From Pleomorphomonas sp. T1.2MG-36 (GTDB taxonomy: Bacteria > Pseudomonadota > Alphaproteobacteria > Rhizobiales > Pleomorphomonadaceae): 64,000 nt of DNA. This document shows, piece after piece, positions 59,829 through 64,000 of this stretch. The DNA is taken from NCBI RefSeq assembly GCF_950100655.1, contig NZ_CATNLY010000001.1:248001-312000 (forward strand), read 5' to 3'. How positions within the stretch are numbered: position 1 is the first letter of the stretch; the number at the start of each line of letters is the position of its first letter. Below the pieces are notes generated by a model. It was not told where the DNA came from, did no database searches, and saw only the letters and a program-made list of their open reading frames with translations. The translations under genes and the position numbers were made by a program.

Positions 59829-59964
59829 GTCGACTCTCCGAAAGCAGGTCTCAGAGGATTATCTGACGTCAGAGAGGCCTCGCGTCTTGAACAATCACGA
59901 CACACGATCAGCCTGAGCATAATCTCCATCCGCTCGATGGCCCGCGAGCGCATGAACGCTCGGG

Positions 59965-60906
59965 TTATGCTTGGGAACGCCTGATCGCCTGCGGTGGCTG
60001 CCCGAAACGTCTCACGAAGGCCCTGCGCATCCGTTCCGGATCTCGAAAGCCCACGGTCATAGCTATCTGCTCGATCGGTTCGGACGAGCTTTCGACCCGC
60101 TCCCGTGCGGCTTCCAATCTGAGACGTTCGACCGCCTTTGCGGGACTGGTCCCAACCACGTCCAGAAAGGCGCGAGAGAAGTTGCGCGGGCTCATGGCCA
60201 TGCGTTCGGCGAGTTGCTCCACCGTCAGCCTCTCCGAGAGGTTGGCCCGAATCCAGTCGAGCAGCGGCGAGAAAGCGGTGGTATCGCCGCCCAAATCTGC
60301 GAGTGCCGAGAACTGTGATTGCCCTCCGGGGCGACGATAGTAGACCACCATTTCCCGAGCCACCTGGCGGGCGACCTTTTCGCCCAGATCGTCGGCGATC
60401 AGTGCGAGGGCAAGATCGATGCCGGCGCTGATTCCGGCCGATGTCCAGATATCGCCATCGCGAATGTGAATGCGATCAACCTCGACATCGACGGCAGGAA
60501 AGAGCTGCTGAAGCAGTTGGGCCCGACGCCAATGGGTCGTCACGCGCTTGCCATTGAGCAACCCCGCCGCGGCCAGCGGAAATGCACCGGAGCATACGCT
60601 GCACATCCGCCGAGCTTCCGCAGCGCAGGCCCGCAGGAAAGCGATCGTCTCGGGACAGCGCATCGCGTCGCGGCAGCCATTGCCGCCGGAAACGATCAGC
60701 GTATCCAGCGGCGGGCCCTCGGCCACGGCCACACTGCCCATCGCGGCGCCGGACGAGCTCGCGACCGGCCCGCCCTTGATCGACAGGAGCGTCAGTCGAT
60801 AGACGTCCGGCTTCACCCGCGCGGCAATTTCGAACGCGGTGATCGGCCCGGCGGCATCGAGAAGCTGAAAGTCCTCGTAGAGAAAGATGCCGATGTTTCT
60901 GGTCAT
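59965..60906 (-). CDS. GlxA-like AraC regulator with DJ-1/PfpI domain
   Basis: Regulator of 313 aa. An N-terminal class I glutamine-amidotransferase/DJ-1-like domain (about 1-185) has the nucleophile-elbow Cys in SVCSGAFPLAAAGLLNG, and a C-terminal AraC domain (about 215-310) has VEQLAERMAMSPRNFSRAF and IEQIAMTVGFRDPERMRRAF with RRFGQPPQAIR. ATG 60906 starts the domain; an earlier in-frame start adds 17 unlikely residues. It is divergent from a second DJ-1-fold gene 81 bases away, which it probably controls. Confidence 0.9.
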   Translation of the reverse strand: MTRNIGIFLYEDFQLLDAAGPITAFEIAARVKPDVYRLTLLSIKGGPVASSSGAAMGSVAVAEGPPLDTLIVSGGNGCRDAMRCPETIAFLRACAAEARRMCSVCSGAFPLAAAGLLNGKRVTTHWRRAQLLQQLFPAVDVEVDRIHIRDGDIWTSAGISAGIDLALALIADDLGEKVARQVAREMVVYYRRPGGQSQFSALADLGGDTTAFSPLLDWIRANLSERLTVEQLAERMAMSPRNFSRAFLDVVGTSPAKAVERLRLEAARERVESSSEPIEQIAMTVGFRDPERMRRAFVRRFGQPPQAIRRSQA

Positions 60907-60987
60907 GGCTGAAAACGAGGGATCCTTGTCATTTCTGCAAGTTGCTCGCTTGGGCATGATGGAGCAAGCAGAAAAGGGGAGTCACCC

Positions 60988-61689
60988 ATGGCCGCGTCGT
61001 CGTTTCGGATCGTCTTCGCCGTCTATCCCGGCATGACCCAGCTCGATTTTACCGGACCGCATCAGTTTCTCTCGCGCCTGCCAGGCAGCGAGGTGGTCAT
61101 CGGCAGCCCTGCGGGCGGAGATGTGCCGAGCGAAGGGCTGATCTTTGCGGCGACCCGACCGCTTGCCGACATTCCATCCTGCGATCTGATCTGTGTGCCC
61201 GGGGGCGTCAACGCCACGACCGTTGCGTTGGATGACGCGTTCATCCGCGATGTCAGGCGCTTGGCGCTCGGAGCGCGTTACGTCACGTCGGTATGTACGG
61301 GATCTCTGATCCTCGGCGCGGCTGGATTACTGAAGGGGCGGAGCGCAGCTTGCCATTGGGCATGGCGGCATTTGCTGCCGCTGTATGGCGCGATCGCCGA
61401 CGAAGGCCGCGTTGTCCGCGACGGGAACGTGATCACCGGCGGAGGAGTAACGGCGGGCATCGATTTCGCGCTCACCGTATTGGCCGAGATCGCCGGCGCA
61501 GACGTAGCCCAAATGGTCCAGCTCGGGCTTGAGTATGCGCCGGCGCCGCCGTTTGACGCCGGTCACCCGGATCGTGCACCGGCCGCGATCCTTGCCGCCT
61601 ATCGCCAGCGAATGGCCGGGCTGTTGCCTGTTCGGGAAGCCGAGGCCCGCGCCGCCGTCGAACGTCTCGACACCTGGGCGATAGAGTAA
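60988..61689 (+). CDS. DJ-1/PfpI family protein, isonitrile hydratase-like
   Basis: Protein of 233 aa. The segments FAVYPGMTQLDFTGPHQFLS, LICVPGGVNAT, VTSVCTGSLILGAAGLLKGR and ITGGGVTAGIDFALTVLAEI match the isonitrile hydratase (InhA) type of DJ-1 family, with Cys in VCTGSL as nucleophile. Hydration of isonitriles to N-formamides is the reaction of the namesake; the real substrate here is unproven. It starts after AAGGGGAG and is divergent from the GlxA-like regulator. Confidence 0.87.
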   Translation: MAASSFRIVFAVYPGMTQLDFTGPHQFLSRLPGSEVVIGSPAGGDVPSEGLIFAATRPLADIPSCDLICVPGGVNATTVALDDAFIRDVRRLALGARYVTSVCTGSLILGAAGLLKGRSAACHWAWRHLLPLYGAIADEGRVVRDGNVITGGGVTAGIDFALTVLAEIAGADVAQMVQLGLEYAPAPPFDAGHPDRAPAAILAAYRQRMAGLLPVREAEARAAVERLDTWAIE

Positions 61690-61992
61690 GGCGACGATCG
61701 TCGCCAACCAGCTACTGCCTCACACGCAGGCGGATTGTCGGTTCGCCAATACCGTAGTGCCGAGCGAGTTTTCGGGCTTTACGGATGCGAGAGGACATAA
61801 CGCCCAGTTTCGTACGGGCTTGATGTCACAATCGGCAACGCGATTGGCATGCGCCCTCACCTCTACAACCTCTCGGCTGTAGTTGTTGCCTTGCCTGATT
61901 CTCGTGCGTCGACTGAAACCATCCGCAAATATACTGTAGAAAATACAACCTTAAGATTGTACCCCTAAATCCTCGCCGTGGAGGTCAACGTG
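61690..61992. other. Gene-free region before the small membrane-protein gene
   Basis: About 300 bases with no convincing gene. GC content falls toward the right end, where TACAACCTTAAGATTGTA (61944-61961) forms an 18-bp near-perfect palindrome 31 bases before the next start codon, a possible operator. Confidence 0.5.
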
Positions 61993-62352
61993 ATGGATTT
62001 CAGGGGCTATATTTTCGAAAACTACTTTATGTTCAACATGATCGTATTTACGATCGGTGTGCTCTGTCTGGCATTGATTGCAAGTTACCACATCCTTGCG
62101 AGCCTGCTAATTGCCCTTCCTTTGATGGTCCTTATCAGCACGATAACCACTGCTGCGTATATGATAGTGTTCACCAACGGTCGAGCAATAGATCTATTCT
62201 TTAATGATCCTGAAGGGGGGCGAGATTATTTGCTGGAGTCCGGAATTGAATTTGGCTTGACGGGTATTGTTCTAGCCCCAACGCTATTCCTTCTATTTTG
62301 GTTTTTCGGGAGAAAAGGAGACAAATCGAATAAGGAAGTTGACCAAAGTTGA
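61993..62352 (+). CDS. Small AT-rich membrane protein of unknown function
   Basis: Protein of 119 aa with about three membrane spans: FNMIVFTIGVLCLALIASYH, LLIALPLMVLISTITTAAYM and GIVLAPTLFLLFWFFG, with a charged loop (NDPEGGRDYLLESGIEF) and a Lys-rich C-terminus. Codon use is clearly more AT-rich than elsewhere in the window, which suggests recent arrival. ATG 61993 follows GGAGG by eight bases. I recognise no family. It stands alone beside tRNA-Ser; a toxin-like or phage-derived role cannot be excluded. Confidence 0.65.
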   Translation: MDFRGYIFENYFMFNMIVFTIGVLCLALIASYHILASLLIALPLMVLISTITTAAYMIVFTNGRAIDLFFNDPEGGRDYLLESGIEFGLTGIVLAPTLFLLFWFFGRKGDKSNKEVDQS

Positions 62353-62528
62353 CCGGCTAAAGCCGAATGCTTGGTAGCATCTACGCTGCCGCCTGGGAAA
62401 CTCCGGTCAGTAAACCATCTCGCTGCAACTCCGGCGGTTGTAGCGCGAGCGGTTTGTCAGAGACCACCGCCCTGAAATCCAACAAGCCGCGTCGAAAACA
62501 CAGCTCCCATCACAACGTCAGTTGGATT

Positions 62529-62618
62529 TGGCGGACGGAGTGAGATTCGAACTCACGGAGGGCTTACACCCTCGGCGGTTTTCAAGACCGCTGCCTTAAA
62601 CCACTCGGCCATCCGTCC
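62529..62618 (-). tRNA. tRNA-Ser (anticodon UGA)
   Basis: The minus strand folds as a class II tRNA: acceptor stem GGACGGA / TCCGTCC, D-arm GGCCGAGTGGTTTAAGGC, anticodon arm with loop CTTGAAA (anticodon TGA), a long variable arm (CGAGGGTGTAAGCCCTC) and T-arm GTGAGTTCGAATCTCAC. The 3' CCA is encoded. The long variable arm and UGA anticodon identify tRNA-Ser. Confidence 0.95.
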
Positions 62619-62669
62619 ATGCCGGCGCGCGACCATGTCGACTTTTCACCGTCTTGGCAAGGGGTTCGC

Positions 62670-63152
62670 TCACTCTCGCGAGCGAAGAAGCCTTGCCTTT
62701 TCCCGGTTCCAGTCGCGTTCCTTGGTCGCCTGCCGCTTGTCGTGCAGCTTCTTGCCTTCGGCCACCGAAATCTCGCACTTGGCCATGCCGCGCTCGTTGA
62801 AATAGAGGCGAAGCGGCACGATGGTCATGCCCTGGCGCTGGATCGAGACGATCAGCCGGTCGATCTGCTTGCGATGCAGCAGAAGCTTCCGGGGGCGGCG
62901 CAGCTCGTGATTGAATCGGTTGCCCTGAAGATATTCCGGGATATGGGCGTTGTAGAGGTAGACCTCGCTGCCCGCGACGCCGACATAGGCTTCGCCGAGA
63001 TTGATGCGCCCGGCACGCAGGCTTTTCACCTCCGTGCCGAGCAGCATGATTCCCGCCTCCAGCTTTTCGCCGAGCGCATAGTGATAGCGCGCCGCCCTGT
63101 TATCGGCGACGACCTTCCGGTTCGGATCGGCCTTTTTCTTCTTCTGCGCCAT
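62670..63152 (-). CDS. smpB: SsrA-binding protein SmpB
   Basis: tmRNA-binding protein of 160 aa needed for trans-translation. The core [20 protein letters not shown] and [20 protein letters not shown], with [11 protein letters not shown], and the basic C-terminal tail [20 protein letters not shown] are diagnostic. ATG 63152 is taken as start; GTG 63155 directly before it is possible. It follows dapA by 13 bases on the same strand. Confidence 0.95.
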   Translation of the reverse strand: MAQKKKKADPNRKVVADNRAARYHYALGEKLEAGIMLLGTEVKSLRAGRINLGEAYVGVAGSEVYLYNAHIPEYLQGNRFNHELRRPRKLLLHRKQIDRLIVSIQRQGMTIVPLRLYFNERGMAKCEISVAEGKKLHDKRQATKERDWNREKARLLRSRE

Positions 63153-63165
63153 CACCTGGTGCCCA

Positions 63166-64000
63166 TCAGCTCAAGAGGCCGGCATGCTCGAGCGCCTTGC
63201 GCAGCGCCGTTTCTGTCGACGGCGCCACCGGCACCAGCGGCAGACGCAGCTCATTCTGCATCTTGCCGATCAGCGACAAGGCGTATTTGGCGCCCTGCGG
63301 ATTCGGCTCGATGAACAGCGCATGGTGCAGCGGATAGAGCTTGTCCTGGATCGACAGCGCCTTGGCGAAGTCGCCCGCCAGACAGGCGTTCTGGAACTCC
63401 GCGCAGAGACGCGGCGCTATGTTGGCCGTCACCGAAATGCAGCCATGGCCGCCGTGCGCCATGAACGCCAGCGCGGTGCCGTCCTCGCCGGACAACTGGA
63501 TGAAGCCGGGGCCCATCGCCTGCCGCTGCGCGGACACGCGCTCGACTTTCGCCGTGGCATCCTTGACGCCGACGATGTTCCTGAGCTCGTTGAGTCGGGC
63601 CATCGTCTCCACCGACATGTCGATCACCGACCGGCCGGGGATGTTGTAGATGAAGATCGGCAGGCCGACGGCGTCGTTGATCGCCTTGAAGTGCCGGTAA
63701 AGGCCCTCCTGGTTCGGCTTGTTGTAGTAGGGCGTGACGACGAGAAGCGCGTTCGCCCCGGCCTTTTCGGCAAACTGGGCGAGATCGATCGCCTCGGCCG
63801 TGTTGTTCGAGCCGGCACCGGCTATCACCGGCACGCGCCCCGATGCGACCTTGACGCAGGCCTCGACCACCCGTTTGTGCTCGTCATGGCTCAGCGTCGG
63901 GCTTTCGCCCGTGGTTCCCACCGGAACCAGGCCATGACTACCTTCCGTGACTTGCCAATCGACGAAAGCCTCGAAGGCCTTCCAGTCGATGGCGCCGTCG
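63166..64000 (-). CDS. dapA: 4-hydroxy-tetrahydrodipicolinate synthase DapA (5' end cut by window)
   Basis: Lysine/diaminopimelate biosynthesis enzyme joining pyruvate and aspartate semialdehyde. The frame stays open to the window end, and residues before the first internal Met match the family, so the start lies outside. The GTTGESPTL motif, the catalytic Tyr in FIYNIPGRS and the Schiff-base Lys in VGVKDAT are present. It is followed by smpB in an arrangement common in Rhizobiales. Confidence 0.95.
   Translation of the reverse strand, partial: DGAIDWKAFEAFVDWQVTEGSHGLVPVGTTGESPTLSHDEHKRVVEACVKVASGRVPVIAGAGSNNTAEAIDLAQFAEKAGANALLVVTPYYNKPNQEGLYRHFKAINDAVGLPIFIYNIPGRSVIDMSVETMARLNELRNIVGVKDATAKVERVSAQRQAMGPGFIQLSGEDGTALAFMAHGGHGCISVTANIAPRLCAEFQNACLAGDFAKALSIQDKLYPLHHALFIEPNPQGAKYALSLIGKMQNELRLPLVPVAPSTETALRKALEHAGLLS

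Noticed and set aside
61690..62618. A full integrative element in tRNA-Ser
   Set aside because: No integrase gene and no repeat of the tRNA 3' end were found in the adjacent AT-rich DNA.
1..64000. CRISPR array, insertion sequence or replication origin
   Set aside because: No regularly spaced direct repeats, transposase genes or DnaA-box clusters were noticed on reading.

Overview
The window comes from a high-GC alphaproteobacterium of the Hyphomicrobiales (Rhizobiales) type. The flagellar locus supports this: it has FlaF/FlbT instead of FliS, MotC, MotE and a MotD-type FliK, a Rem/FtcR-type master regulator, a separate lytic transglycosylase, and a gene order like that of Sinorhizobium and Brucella. 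The genus cannot be fixed from the sequence alone.

1-24 kb holds metabolism, transport and regulation. An RbsC-type sugar permease (cut by the window start) is followed by a LyxK-like kinase, an L-ribulose/L-xylulose-5-phosphate 3-epimerase and a ribitol-type dehydrogenase, which together look like a route for a pentitol or L-xylulose. Then come an OsmC-family protein and a five-gene peptide-type ABC transporter (5-10 kb). On the minus strand lie a 2-hydroxycarboxylate transporter and a DctB/DctD-like pair (10-14.7 kb); this unit is preceded by a sigma-54-like promoter and two upstream palindromes. A four-gene set follows (sugar-phosphate isomerase, Gfo/Idh/MocA oxidoreductase, nucleoside hydrolase, glycerate 2-kinase). 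After it come a TadG-like/DUF4037 pair and a minus-strand monooxygenase/ECF41 sigma factor operon with a matching ECF41-type promoter.

24-58.6 kb is a nearly complete flagellar locus. It runs flgE-K-L, flaF, flbT, flgD, fliQ, flhA, fliR and four small export or assembly genes. A divergent minus-strand block (DUF1217-flgF-fliI) faces motA-fliM-(TM protein)-fliN-fliG-flhB-(unknown). Then come flgB-C-fliE-flgG-flgA-flgI-motE-flgH-fliL-fliP, a single flagellin, fliF-fliH-motB-motC-fliK-transglycosylase, and ftcR. A 13-bp element close to AGCYTCGSRCAAG lies 41-138 bp upstream of six of these transcription units (flgE, motA, DUF1217, flgB, flagellin, fliF). It is the strongest unexplained signal in the window and is probably the flagellar promoter or the binding site of the regulator.

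58.6-64 kb holds regulators and housekeeping genes: an AraC-type regulator overlapping a VOC protein, a divergent pair of DJ-1-fold genes (a GlxA-like AraC regulator and an isonitrile hydratase-like enzyme), an AT-rich small membrane-protein gene at the 3' side of tRNA-Ser(UGA), smpB, and dapA (cut by the window end). No CRISPR array, insertion sequence or replication origin was seen.
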